Source: Metaphire vulgaris (lineage: Eukaryota; Annelida; Clitellata; Crassiclitellata; Megascolecidae). Taken from it: DNA of 64,000 nucleotides. Shown here piece after piece: positions 45,351-58,889 of this stretch (positions are counted from its first letter, which is position 1; the number at the start of each line of letters is the position of its first letter). The DNA is taken from NCBI GenBank assembly GCA_018105865.1, contig CM030856.1, positions 2,801,620 through 2,865,619 of the forward strand, given 5' to 3'. The translations under genes and the position numbers were made by a program. The notes below the pieces were generated by a model. It was not told where the DNA came from, ran no database searches, and was given only the letters and a program-made list of their open reading frames with translations.

Positions 45351-45630
45351 ATCGGTAGGTGGCGCTGCAGCGTGGCAGTTTTTATTCCGTTGAGTCGTGG
45401 ATTTTTATCTATTTATTTCGAATCGCGACGTATATTCTCATTCAGTATACGTATACTATCGGAGATTTTCGTTTTGTCGACCTGCCTAGCAGTACACTAT
45501 TGTAATTTTCAGTCGGGATTTCGTAAATTTAGCGTGAAATCTTTGCCTAACTTCACCGTTTAAAAATGGCCGCAATTCGTAAACATTCTGTGGACGTCGT
45601 CGTCTCCAGTTAGACGTCTCCCGTCGCTAA

Positions 45631-49199
<3,569 letters not shown>

Positions 49200-49212
49200 T
49201 GGCTGGCTGCTG

Positions 49213-49436
49213 GCGTCTTTTTTATGCAAAAAAGCAGAAGGTTATGTATAGGGTTTAGGGTTAGGGTTAGGGTTATGGTTATGGTTAGGGTTATTTAACC
49301 CTAACCTTAACCCTGACCCTAACTCTAACCCTATCCCATAAAGTTGTCTTTGCTTTAGAAATATTCACATTAAGAGCGTCACGTGGTTCATAAATATTCA
49401 GATAACCTTCTGCTTTTTTGCAGAATAAAAAGACGC
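49213..49436. mobile_element. Foldback MITE with telomere-like core, copy 2
   Basis: Same family as 39010-39232: ends GCGTCTTTTTTA and AATAAAAAGACGC. A 9-bp target duplication TGGCTGCTG is exact at 49204-49212 and 49437-49445. The interior has TTAGGGTTAGGG facing CCCTAACC. A shared right half includes AAAGTTGTCTTTGCTTTAG. Confidence 0.95.
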
Positions 49437-49445
49437 TGGCTGCTG

Positions 49446-50120
49446 CAGTTCGGATCGAGTTCGAAGTGTCCTTTTTAGCGTGGAAATGTTTGACCCGTGT
49501 AGATCCAGATTATTTTCGAAATACACTGAGTCAATCCGGATAAATGGAGTCAGTTCATCAATCTGGAGATCATACGAACGTCTGCTGCTCCATCATTCTC
49601 GAATTCGCTTCCGAATAACGCACTATCAAATCGGGAAACCTGAGTAGGAGACGTTTAAAATAAATTAAAGACTTTCCTGTAATCAGAAGAAGTTAGACTT
49701 TTCTCGAAATTCAAATCAAAGCATTACTCTAATATTTAATTTTCATGGCTCCTTCCTCGAATCAAAGCATTTGCTCTGATATTTTCATGTCCAGTACTTC
49801 TGCTATATTTTCTCGGCTAAGCGCTATATAATCACTGAAATAAATAAATTATAATTTTAATATAGGTACACAATGACAACTCTTAAACGTCAGTGACTGT
49901 TCAAATTTCCATGATATCTAGTGGCATAAAATTAAGCGTGCGTAGTGCCCCTGCTTTGTTCCGCATGGTTAATAGGTAGGGTTTCTGAGAGGTTAAAGCT
50001 CTACAAAAATCAGCCATCGCAATAGACTCCGATTAATTATAGAAGAATTATACATTTCTCTTAAAAATCAGTTAGTCTCGTGTAATAGCGACACAGAACA
50101 AAATAACAGCAACAGCTAAC
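49446..50120. other. Intron, no feature recognised
   Basis: AT-rich sequence between the foldback element and the lectin exon. No supported coding or paired ends. Confidence 0.5.
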
Positions 50121-50240
50121 CATCATTCCAATTCCAGTAAAAGAAAGGTGATCCATCGCTCCATTGCCATCCTTTACTCTGATCGCGATCGTTGGCTCCA
50201 ATCCAGTAAATTGCGTGTGAATAAGCAGAGTTCAAGAGAC
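50121..50240 (-). CDS. Host gene exon: C-type lectin domain, middle part
   Basis: The acceptor is GCTACATACTAG, the donor ATG|GTTAGC, phase 1 at both ends (120 bp). It encodes LLNSAYSHAIYWIGANDRDQ, then SKGWQWSDGSPFFYWNWND. WIGAND is the WIGL-type core strand and W.WSDGSPF.Y.NW the long-loop region of C-type lectin domains. The flanking Gly codons are split across introns: the previous exon ends in G and this one starts GT; the next gives GEPNN. The reading therefore joins 54711-54887 to 38267-38431 without gap. Confidence 0.93.
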
Positions 50241-50423
50241 CTAGTATGTAGCAACAGATACCGAATATCGATAAATCTAATTTCGACAGACGTCATATGC
50301 ATCAGTACAAGACACACAAGTGCCTTGATGTTTTTTAAAAGAGCACAAATAAACGTGGAACAATTAAAATTATTTGGTTCTTTTCTTCAATTTAACTATC
50401 CTATAACTCGATAGGCCTACTTC

Positions 50424-50577
50424 AAATCGATTAGCGCATGATTTGAATATATGAAGCTTGTTTATTAAGTTGATAAATAGAAAGCATAATGAATCAGTAA
50501 TTTTATCTTCAGGCTCCGATATAAATAGAAAAATGTCTGGTTCTGATGTAGACAGAATTCACTAGGAATTTGAGAGT
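50424..50577. repeat. 154-bp exact duplication, copy in intron
   Basis: These 154 bp are identical to 51927-52080, which lies inside the hAT element at 51848-54611. Both copies are in the same orientation. The intronic copy begins about 180 bp upstream of the lectin exon in transcript direction. Confidence 0.95.
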
Positions 50578-50939
50578 GAAACCTTTGAAGAAATATGTAT
50601 GCTGTGGCGTAGATGGTTCAGCCTTCTTTTGGAAACTGGTGCAACCCATGTGTTTGCTATTTCCAAGAACAAGTGAGTCTGTGAATCAATTTATTTATCC
50701 AGTCAATTATTCGCGATTCGCAATTAGCGATCCATCAGAAGCAAATCAATATCTTTGCTTGTTCGGAAGCTTAGCGTTAAATTCTTGACCGCCGCTTCAT
50801 CCTTCATAGTAACAATCTGTAATTATCTAGTCAGCGAGCAGAAGTTCTCAAAGTATTTCACAACTCAATATGTTGATCTTGATTCACAGTTTGTCCTAAC
50901 GGCTTCGAAACTCGTCGCTACTACTTACAACTTCGTCAT

Positions 50940-51100
50940 ACGCCGATTTCTCACGTGCATTAGTTTTGACACGGACCGTTCTGGGTGTTCAGTGCTCTCT
51001 CCGTTGCTGCCCCCCCCCCCACAATCTGGAATTCATTCCTTCAGCATGTGCAAACTGCAAATTCACTACCATTATTATTACCATTATTATACCAATATTT
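50940..51100 (+). pseudogene. LINE RT C-terminal fragment
   Basis: Reads FSALSVAAPPPTIWNSFLQH in one frame, resembling the SFSVAAP..WNSLP end of CR1/L2-like proteins, with a C-run insertion. It is followed by an ATT-rich tail. Confidence 0.5.
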
Positions 51101-51273
51101 AAAATTCATCACTTTGACCTGGGTTCTCCACCAAAAACCCGATTGTCCGGTCGGATATTCTGGATCCTAGCTTGACTGATTTGATTTGGTATGCCATTGG
51201 TATGCCATTTGTGCGTGGTAAAGGAGAGTTATGAAGGGGTATTACATTAAAATTGATTCTCCGTAGCTGCCAG

Positions 51274-51611
51274 CAGGCCCTTCGAGAGAAATTCCGGGCC
51301 CCTGTGCAGAATGGCCGACGGGCCCTTGACAAGTCATAATTTTTTCTTGACGACCTTTTGTTTTTGCTCGTCAGCCGTTTATTATAAATGTTTACGGCCT
51401 TTTTATGTTGACGACCTTTTTTTTTTTTTTTTTTTTTTTTTGCTCGTCGTCTGCCGTTTATTTAGTACTGTGTCCCGGGCCCCCTTGTGCTCGCCTCTGC
51501 TGAACTGACATTTTTAACCGTTCTTTTGTGTTATTATTCATTTTATCCATATTCATCATCGGCCCGTTCCAGACCGCCGGGCCTGTCAGTTGCCCCCTCT
51601 CGGAGGGCCTG
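51274..51611. mobile_element. hAT-type MITE (CAGGCCCTCCGAGAG family), copy 2
   Basis: Ends CAGGCCCTTCGAGAG and CTCTCGGAGGGCCTG. The target duplication GCTGCCAG is exact at 51266-51273 and 51612-51619. Its middle is the same T-run and GACGACCTTTT segment as copy 1 at 23718-24069. Confidence 0.93.
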
Positions 51612-51847
51612 GCTGCCAGTCCAATGTCGGCGACAGTTCTCAACTTTGTACTTGCAACGTTCGAATTGTTCATCCGGGTCTTTTAAAATAGTTCCAGTTT
51701 TCTAGTTCTCAGCATTTTTCTGGCAATGGCTTCCTGACCGATTGAGTTTTCACAGGCTAGGAGTTGCCAAAGTAGAAGATGCGTCCAGGCCAGGCACACC
51801 GCATAACGCTATCTTGTCAAACCATAACGCTATATTAGACTATATAT

Positions 51848-54611
51848 CAGGGTTGTCCAACTGGCGGCCCGCGGGCCGGATCCGGCCGGCGGGCCAGTTT
51901 CATCCGGCCCGCCACCGAGTTTTGGAAAATCGATTAGCGCATGATTTGAATATATGAAGCTTGTTTATTAAGTTGATAAATAGAAAGCATAATGAATCAG
52001 TAATTTTATCTTCAGGCTCCGATATAAATAGAAAAATGTCTGGTTCTGATGTAGACAGAATTCACTAGGAATTTGAGAGTTTTTTTTCAATTTTTCCTAT
52101 AGGACCGGTTATTACCGTTACTTTATAGGACTATACTTGGACTAGGAGGTTACCAACTTGCTTACTTATCCATTCCACAGGTGATCGTGGTTATTAAACT
52201 TACTTATTTGCCACTTATTACTAACTTACTTATATTTGTCATCTCGCTGCAAGTCTCGTTCTCGCTCAGTTAACATTTGACGCCGTTTTGAGCAGTTTGC
52301 TAATGCAGTTTGCTAATGAAACACTCGTTTCTTGTATACGACCTGGCGCCTCAAGCAGTGATCAGAGTTTAATCTAGGCTGTTTCCGAAGAGAAATTGCC
52401 CTTTTCCCCGGAAATTTAAAATTCCCCTAGAAATTTTGGCATCCTTCATCAACTAACAGCAGCCCCCTAGCTGACTTCCAGTCCCCGGCGTTGTCAGCTT
52501 CCCCCTCCCGGAGTCCAGAAGTCTAAATTACACACCGGTATTGATATTGACATTGCTGGAATTGTTAGAAAAAACCTTTCCTGTAGTGCTCGCACTAGAA
52601 TCAATAGAATAGAATGGATCATTACATTTAAATTGAACAGAATTAATCGAATGACTGACTAAGTCTTACTAAGTCTAAGACACTAAGTCGGCAGAATACT
52701 TACTCACTTACTTGCTATTTAATTTTAACTGGAATACTATGTTAAAATGATAATATTATAGCAATATAGCTGTTTCTACCAGTTATCACCGAAGTTTTTT
52801 ATTTCTTGGCTAACACTTGGGCCTAGTCTTACACTTGTCGTATTTAGTCTTATTCCAGTAGGCCTAGCGCCATTTAACACTTTTCTTGGGGGCAATAACA
52901 TTTACATTTTTGGGCAAATTTTACAAAAAAATGCAAATAATTTTTGGCGATTTTTTGTACATTTAATTTTTATTTATTTATTTAATAAGTTATTTCTTCA
53001 TTTTTGGGGCCACAGCACCTTCCCTGCGCCCCCCAATGACGGCCCTGCTTATTTTATAACAGTTTTATAAGGCATGCCATACATATATCATAATTATGCA
53101 ATATTAAGCATTACAACTTGCTTGGTCCGGCAAGGGTATAAAAATAGTTGTGCGGCCCGCAATAGCAAGACGATTGGACAACGCTGCTATATATTTTGCA
53201 ATACGGTCGGTTTAGATTTAATTTATTTAGCACTGAATTCTTATAAAATCTATATTAAGCCCTTTAACGACATCTAATATTGGACTATATAGTTTGCACC
53301 ACGATCGGTTTAGATTTTATTATTTAACGTTGAATTCTTATAAAAATCTATATTTACCCTCGTAGGGAGTGAAAGTTTTTTCGACGCCTTTGTTGCAAGG
53401 TGGCAATCCTACCCCACTGTTGAATATTAAGGAAACTTCTTAGGAAATTGATACAACAACCAGTAATTTTGTCATACAACATGTACTATATGCATTGTGT
53501 TAAAACACAAGAAAAATTATAGCCCAAAACATATACATGCCTGCGCAGTTTGAAAAGATATGTATGGGCGAGTCGCATTAACAACAAAACATTGATACAG
53601 TGTATACAGTGTATAACAGTGTATATACTGTATTACTGCGTATATATACACACAGTGTATATAAACTGTATATAAAGGTGCCTTTCCACTTGCATTCAGC
53701 CAACGCGGCAAGTCACCATGTTCAATGTTGCTCCGCCGCGGTGTCACCGCAAGCGACTCGGGCTAAAAAAAGGCCACGCCCATGAACATTTGAAGTAGCG
53801 CAACCTAAATGGCCGACGAGGAGTTTGTTGCGTTATGTTGCTTGATTATGGTGACCGTAACAGCATCGTTACGTGTTTTATAAAATGAGAAGAAGGAAAA
53901 GAAATTTCGGAAGCAAAGGAAGGTTTGGGTGAGTCCTTGGATAAAGGTGCAGAGCATATCATAACCTGTTCAAGGAACTGATTATGGTTGACAAGGAGTC
54001 CTTTCGCAATCTGACCGCAGTTTTTCGGCAATCTCAAGCCACACTGTCGCCTGCCGGCTTCATCTTGCTCTCTTTATATTCATCTGTCCTGCTGTCCCAT
54101 AATATTGGACGAGCAGCCACCTCGTACAGAATATTTATATAAAAATCGCTCTTCATCCTAGAAAACATCTGTTCGCAAGAGTAAGTGCTACCAAATAGAC
54201 ACAATGTCTTTAAAGCTGGATTCACTATGCTTGGGAATGTTTCTGCAGGAACATATCAGCCGTAAAAAGCTAGCAAGTCGTCATGAATAATTGCAGCTTT
54301 CAAGTCACTATTGTTGTAAAAGTCAATGAGCTTCATTTGCAATGAATCTGGAACACCAGTATAATCAGCTTCAAATGGGACATTAACACACAAAGGCACA
54401 CACACGCGCGCGAGTTCAGGAATATTATAGCGCAACCTACCTTAGCGCCAGTTACTTTTGTATGAGATTATTCATTTGTACATTACAAATTCTGATGCAA
54501 TCAGAAAATCAAAGCAATCAAAGCAAACTGCTGGATTGATTTATTAACATTTTGGAAGGCCTCGGCGGGCCGGATTGAAGTCGTCCGTGGGCCGCGAGAT
54601 GGACAACCCTG
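51848..54611 (-). mobile_element. hAT element, 2.8 kb, carrying a duplicated intron segment
   Basis: The left end CAGGGTTGTCCAACTGGC pairs with a right end that reads CAGGGTTGTCCATCTCGC when inverted. The flanks CTATATAT and CTATAATA agree at 6 of 8 positions. A transposase C-terminal relic is on the minus strand at 54034-54225. It contains the 154-bp segment identical to 50424-50577. The right end is 100 bp from a host exon. Confidence 0.75.
54034..54225 (-). pseudogene. hAT transposase C-terminal (hATC) relic
   Basis: Encodes NPALKTLCLFGSTYSCEQMF followed by SRMKSDF, matching the LFGSTY.CEQ.FS.MK block of hAT transposases. The downstream part is shifted out of frame. The catalytic region is not recognised. 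Confidence 0.75.
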
Positions 54612-54710
54612 CTATAATAGTTCTTATCAAGAAATCGTCGCCTCCGTCACTTATGCAGTATGCACCTACAGTCCTACACGGTAAAACAGACATTAAATAA
54701 TACAGATTAC

Positions 54711-54887
54711 CATTGATGAAAGATGTTTCATGTTCTCCGTGAATTGATGCAAGACTGGCACCAAGATCCTGACATGCTAAATGAGCCCCCTCCCAGGTTA
54801 CCGGAGAATTGTCAACCACGAGATAACAGGCTTGAGTAGATGGATTATAGCTCCAGTCCGAGGAACCGCACTCATATGTCCAAGGAG
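54711..54887 (-). CDS. Host gene exon: C-type lectin domain, N-terminal part
   Basis: The acceptor is TTTTTGCTGCAG, the donor ATG|GTAATC, phase 1 at both ends (177 bp). It encodes PWTYECGSSDWSYNPSTQAC, then YLVVDNSPVTWEGAHLACQD and LGASLASIHGEHETSFIN. This is the start of a long-form C-type lectin domain: an extra N-terminal Cys, the W..A...C helix and the GA.LASI.(S/G)..E..FI helix. It is followed in frame by 50121-50240. Confidence 0.95.
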
Positions 54888-54969
54888 CTGCAGCAAAAAT
54901 TGCAACCATTATATGCAATTCTCAATCCACATAAATATTTAATATTTCTAACTAATCAAATATAAACAA

Positions 54970-55803
54970 CATATTAAAGATATGCAGATGACATCACCCT
55001 ATTAATTGAAAACGAAGAAGACTCGAAGAGCCTGGTAATGAACATAGTTCAGCTGAGGAAAAAATACGGAATGGAATTAAACTTTAAAAAATACAAAAGT
55101 AATGGTAGTCAGCAAAGAAGCTAAGAAAAATAGAAAAATCATCATCGAAAATGTACTGCTTCAGCAGGTGGAAGGTTATAAGTACCTTGGGAGTTATATT
55201 GCAGACGACGGTCGAAATGAGAAGAAGAGCAACATAAGAATAGGCATGGCCAAGAAAGCCTTTTGGAAGACGAAAGATCCCATGAGAAGAGATCTCAACA
55301 TCGGGTGCAAGAAAAGGCTCATCCAATGCTACATCTTCCCAGTGCTAACTTATGGATGCGATACCTGTACAATGAACAGGAAAAGTATGAAAAAGATCAT
55401 GGCCTTTGAATTATGGTGCTGCAGAAGGCTCCGGAGAATCAGCTGGATGGACAAGGTTACAAACGACAGAGTCCTAGAAAGAAGCAAAACAACAGCAACG
55501 TGGAAACAAGAAATAATATGAAGAAAAATGACCTACGTCCTCACGTCAAGAGAGATTCGGCTGGATACCTACCACTGATAATAATGGAAGGTCGAATAGA
55601 AAGAACACGGTACGCGACAACTGGGTACCGCCGATTGGGCCCCGGACAACTGTTGTCCTGATCCGGAAAGAACAAGAGGAAGGGGCGGCCGAGAAGAAAG
55701 TGGAAGGACGATATCTTTGACTGGACAAACACAAAGAACTATGGAGCCCTAAAAAGAGCGACAGAAGATAGAGAGAATTTGATGAAAATGACTGTCAACT
55801 GAT
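54970..55803 (+). pseudogene. RTE-like LINE, RT C-terminal part
   Basis: The plus strand encodes KYADDITLLIENEEDSKSLV (YADD catalytic block) at 54977-55036. An open frame at 55102-55521 has EGYKYLGSYIADDGRNEKKS and CYIFPVLTYGCDTCTMNRKS. After a frameshift come KGRPRRKWKDDIFDWTNTKN and the stop near 55800. The RT front half is missing. A 58-bp element interrupts it at 55608-55665. Confidence 0.85.
55608..55665. mobile_element. 58-bp foldback element with 9-bp duplication
   Basis: Begins CGGTACGCGACAAC and ends GTTGTCCTGATCCG, an imperfect inverted pair. The 9-bp flank GAAAGAACA is exact at 55599-55607 and 55666-55674. Without it the LINE frame reads straight into KRKGRPRRKW. Sequence shared with the arms at 56303-57121. 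Confidence 0.85.
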
Positions 55804-55979
55804 AGAGGACGACACATAAAGAGGAAGATCTAATCTAATCCTAAACTTCAGCTCAAAAGCGCCACTTCATAAATCACAGGAGCATCAGTGGATGGCATCC
55901 AAATAAACATAATTTAAGATCCAGATCAAATCATTTAGCTTTCAATGGTATTCATAATATCTAATATTTGTGCTCATAC

Positions 55980-56018
55980 CTGTTGGGGTTGGTGCCAGCG
56001 TTGTAGCCGTAACATGAG
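55980..56018 (-). CDS. Host gene micro-exon: Thr/Pro linker (39 bp)
   Basis: The acceptor is AAATTCTTTCAG, the donor ACAG|GTATGAG, phase 1 at both ends. It encodes HVTATTLAPTPT between split codons, a short linker probably O-glycosylated. It fits in phase between the lectin exon at 61722-61863 and that at 54711-54887, separating two C-type lectin domains. Confidence 0.75.
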
Positions 56019-56302
56019 CTGAAAGAATTTAAAATATGCTATTGTTACTATTGTTACCACGTAGCTGTTAAAAACGTCGAGTCATCCACATTCGTTGTTT
56101 TTCATTCAGTATAAATTATTATCCATTAAACATAATCATCGACAAACAAATTTAAGAATATTTCCGCATATCCAATGTTCAAATTACGCAGCTATTTGTC
56201 TGCAGTATGAATAGCAATGACGAAACATTATTACACTGTTATAACTGCTACTTCAAGACGTCGGTGTCAGATAGGCACTGGTAATCAATGACACAGTCCC
56301 AT

Positions 56303-56456
56303 CGGTCCGCGACAACTGGGTACCGCCGATTGGGCCCCGGACAACTGGGCCCGAAATTTGGGTAAAAGGACATTTGGGTAACGGGACATCTGGGCCCTGG
56401 ACATCTCGGCCCCGTACAATAGAGAAAGAGAGAATGGTGTTGATGAATGGTGTTGA

Positions 56457-56506
<50 letters not shown>

Positions 56507-56580
56507 CAGTATAGAGACGAAGAGATGATATACAATTCGGAGACGAAGAAAAGTCTTGGGCACGACATAAGTAGGCCTAT

Positions 56581-56660
<80 letters not shown>

Positions 56661-57121
56661 ATAGGCCCTACTTTGCAATTCGAAAACATGATAATGAGCG
56701 TGTTTGCCGGTTTTATGCTTTAACATCATAAAAGCGTGTGAGTTCAAAGAATTGTGCCCAATTTGACACCGACGACAGGGCTTGAAGAAGACTTCCCGCA
56801 GTTATTCACTAATACAGAGATACAACGAAGCCTCAGTTCTTCTTAAGTCCACATAAGCCCGTAGAACTATACTTTGCATTTACGATCAAAGAAATAGCAC
56901 TTCACATTAAGAATTTATACTCAATTTGTATCCGATGACAGGCTTAAGGAAGATCGCCCGAAGTTATACAACGAACCCTCAGTTATTATTAAGTCCAGTT
57001 CGATGGTGCGGGGCCGAGATGTCCAGGGCCCAGATGTCCCGTTACCCAAATGTCCCGTTACCCAAATGGCGGGCCCAGTTGTCCGGGGCCCAATGGCCCA
57101 ATGGGCGGTACCCCCTGACCG
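56303..57121. mobile_element. Inverted-repeat element (CGCGACAA family), ~0.8 kb
   Basis: The left arm (56303-56416, CGGTCCGCGACAACTGGG onward) and right arm (57008-57121) are inverted copies rich in GGGCCC, CCAGATGTCC and ACCCAAATGTCC units. Between them lie two TA tracts and a diverged pair of about 90-bp repeats (56757 and 56925). No clear target duplication, so it could be two separate copies. Confidence 0.6.
56571..56671. repeat. Palindrome with (TA)n centre
   Basis: GTAGGCCTATCAA, a long TA run, then TTGATAGGCCCTAC form a near-perfect hairpin of about 100 bp. Confidence 0.85.
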
Positions 57122-57139
57122 CGCTTGTTACTTTCAGCT

Positions 57140-57600
57140 CTGAAAGATTAGGGAGATTCCCATCTCAACATCAGCTGCGATGTCCGTGCCCTGGTTTATC
57201 CAGGCTGGATTAAATGGGTCTTCCCGACTATCAGCTGGGCCGACTGCAATCGGTCCTGAACCCATGATTTTCGGTGCCAGGTGGCCCAATGTTATTAAGG
57301 GATATGGGCTCAAGATCCCGGAGCGTATCGTTTTTAAACTGATGCTCGCTGACCTTCCGTTGTTTCTGCCCCGAATATTTTTCGGCGATACCAGGCCGGT
57401 GATGACAGACTCCCAGCTTCGTTCTAGCAAACGATCTCACCTCTACGTTCCCCCTCCGTCTAAGACCGTGAAGCTTGGAGAAAGATCTGTGACTCGGGGT
57501 AATCCTCTCCTTTGGAACGCACTTCCAGCTTCTGGACAACCAACTTCGATCGTTCTTATCGAACCTTAAAACTAATTTATTTCGTTTATCGTATGACTGT
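57140..57600 (+). pseudogene. CR1-like RT C-terminal fragment
   Basis: Decayed frames contain GLSRLD followed by DYQLGRLQSVLN, LKIPERIVFKLMLADLPLFL and KLGERSVTRGNPLLWNALPA, the usual C-terminal blocks of CR1/L2-like RT. The start overlaps the right arm of the preceding element. Confidence 0.7.
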
Positions 57601-57885
57601 CTTTTGTAAAACGCTCTTGCCTTTGGCCTGGCCATGCTCGCTAAAATTATCATGAATAGAATAGCATCCAATATAGGAAAAACAACTCCTTCCATTATGT
57701 TTGCCAGTATGCTGGATCCGAACATGGGCATGAAAAAGCTCTATCACACACAGTTTTTTTTACATGAACGCTAGATGGTGCCAGCCTAGGAAGTCGTCTG
57801 ATTTGATAAGCTGGCGTCCCTCTTCTTGTTTCTAAGTCATCTTCGAGCCTCATGGTAGTTAGTATTTTGTTGTTTTTATTTAAAA

Positions 57886-58365
57886 ATGGCAAGTCGTTGT
57901 TGTGTCAATAGTTCAAACAGTTTTTGTCATGTGCGTGGCGATTTTATGGTAAAGAAACATCAAAGGAGCATAACGGAGTTTGTGAAAAAGTTGTACTTAG
58001 CTTACTTTGGGGTCAAATTCGGAGACGAAGAAAAGTCTTGGGCACGACATAAGGTGTGTTATGTTTGTGTAAAACATGAAGGAAATGGCCACATGGAAAA
58101 CAGAAATCGTCAAATTCGGAGTTCCAATGGGTTCCGCGACAATTCGTCTACAGACTTTTCGTCTACCGACAATAGGTCTACTACGATACCCTAACCATAA
58201 CCCTACCCCTAACCCTAACCCTAGCAATAACCCTGACCTAAATCCACCCTAACCCTAGCTCAGATATTGTAGTAGACCTACTGTCGGTAGACGAAAGTCT
58301 GTAGACGAATTGTCGCAGGCGAAAAGTCTGTAGACGAATTGTCGTGATAGCGCTCCAATGGTATG
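57886..58365 (+). pseudogene. Cysteine-rich element protein, copy 4 (N-terminal part)
   Basis: Encodes MASRCCVNSSNSFCHVRGDF, then KKHQRSITEFVKKLYLAYFG and [20 protein letters not shown]. It is colinear with copies 1-3 but diverged; the second Cys of the first CxxC is changed (CHVRG). The frame is cut by a foldback element at 58131-58353, and the downstream part is replaced by a LINE fragment. No CACTGG end was found on this copy. Confidence 0.65.
58131..58353. mobile_element. Foldback MITE (CGCGACAATTCG), telomere-like core
   Basis: Arms start CGCGACAATTCGTCTACAGA and are inverted at the right end. Inner arms contain TAGGTCTACTAC. The core holds CCCTAACCCTAA repeats. The 8-bp flank TCCAATGG is exact at 58123-58130 and 58354-58361. 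An extra partial arm (GTCGCAGGCGAAAAG) sits near the right end. Confidence 0.85.
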
Positions 58366-58369
58366 AAGA

Positions 58370-58600
58370 GAACAGAAAACCCACACTTACGACCGATACT
58401 TTTACATTTGTTTTCTTCGTATTTACATCTCCGCACTCAATCAGTGATTATAAATGATAATCCCTCAACTCCCATTGGCGTCTCTCAAGGTTCGGTTCTT
58501 GAACTCCTGTTATTTACCCTCTATACAACCCCCTTGGGTTCACTCTTGATGAATATCAAGAGGCTTATCATCTTTATGCTGATCAGACTCGAGGCCGCGG
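58370..58600 (+). pseudogene. CR1-like RT palm fragment
   Basis: Encodes SSYLHLRTQSVIINDNPSTP then IGVSQGSVLELLLFTLYTTP, the GV.QGSVLGP.LF.LY block. A shifted YADQTR-like block follows near 58577, where YADD is expected. Short and dead. Confidence 0.7.
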
Positions 58601-58668
58601 CCTTGACCTCGAGGCGCCTCGAGGTCAAGTGACGCTGCCCTCGGCCTCGGCCTTGGCCTCGGGATGTA
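58600..58668. repeat. GAGGCC-rich palindromic stretch
   Basis: CTTGACCTCGAGGCGCCTCGAGGTCAAG forms a perfect palindrome, flanked by GGCCTCGGCC repeats. It is possibly the end of an unresolved DNA element. Confidence 0.5.
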
Positions 58669-58779
58669 AGGACGTGCAAAAAGATATGCTTAATATGCAG
58701 TGGGCATAACTATTTAATAACACAACAGTTTAATAGGCAGTTTAAAACTGCAGACATCAGCATTTTATGGATATAGGCC

Positions 58780-58816
58780 TATATAAGCAGCGTGAAACCG
58801 ACGGCAGCACTCAGTC
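58780..58816 (+). promoter_or_regulatory. Putative core promoter of CACTGG element copy 3
   Basis: TATATAAG at 58780-58787 and TCAGTC at 58811-58816 have the same spacing as copy 1, within a conserved stretch that includes GCAGCGTGAAACCGACGGCA. Confidence 0.6.
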
Positions 58817-58889
58817 GTTCATAAGGTTTACAAGTCGCAGCAAATTTAACTCTTCTAAATAGCTTTCTGTGGAATATGTCACCCAGCAC

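Noticed and set aside
54544..54700. Extension of the lectin exon through the donor at 54710
   Set aside because: The open frame continues into the intron and hAT end, but a GT donor at the correct phase and the in-frame join to 50121-50240 show where the exon ends.
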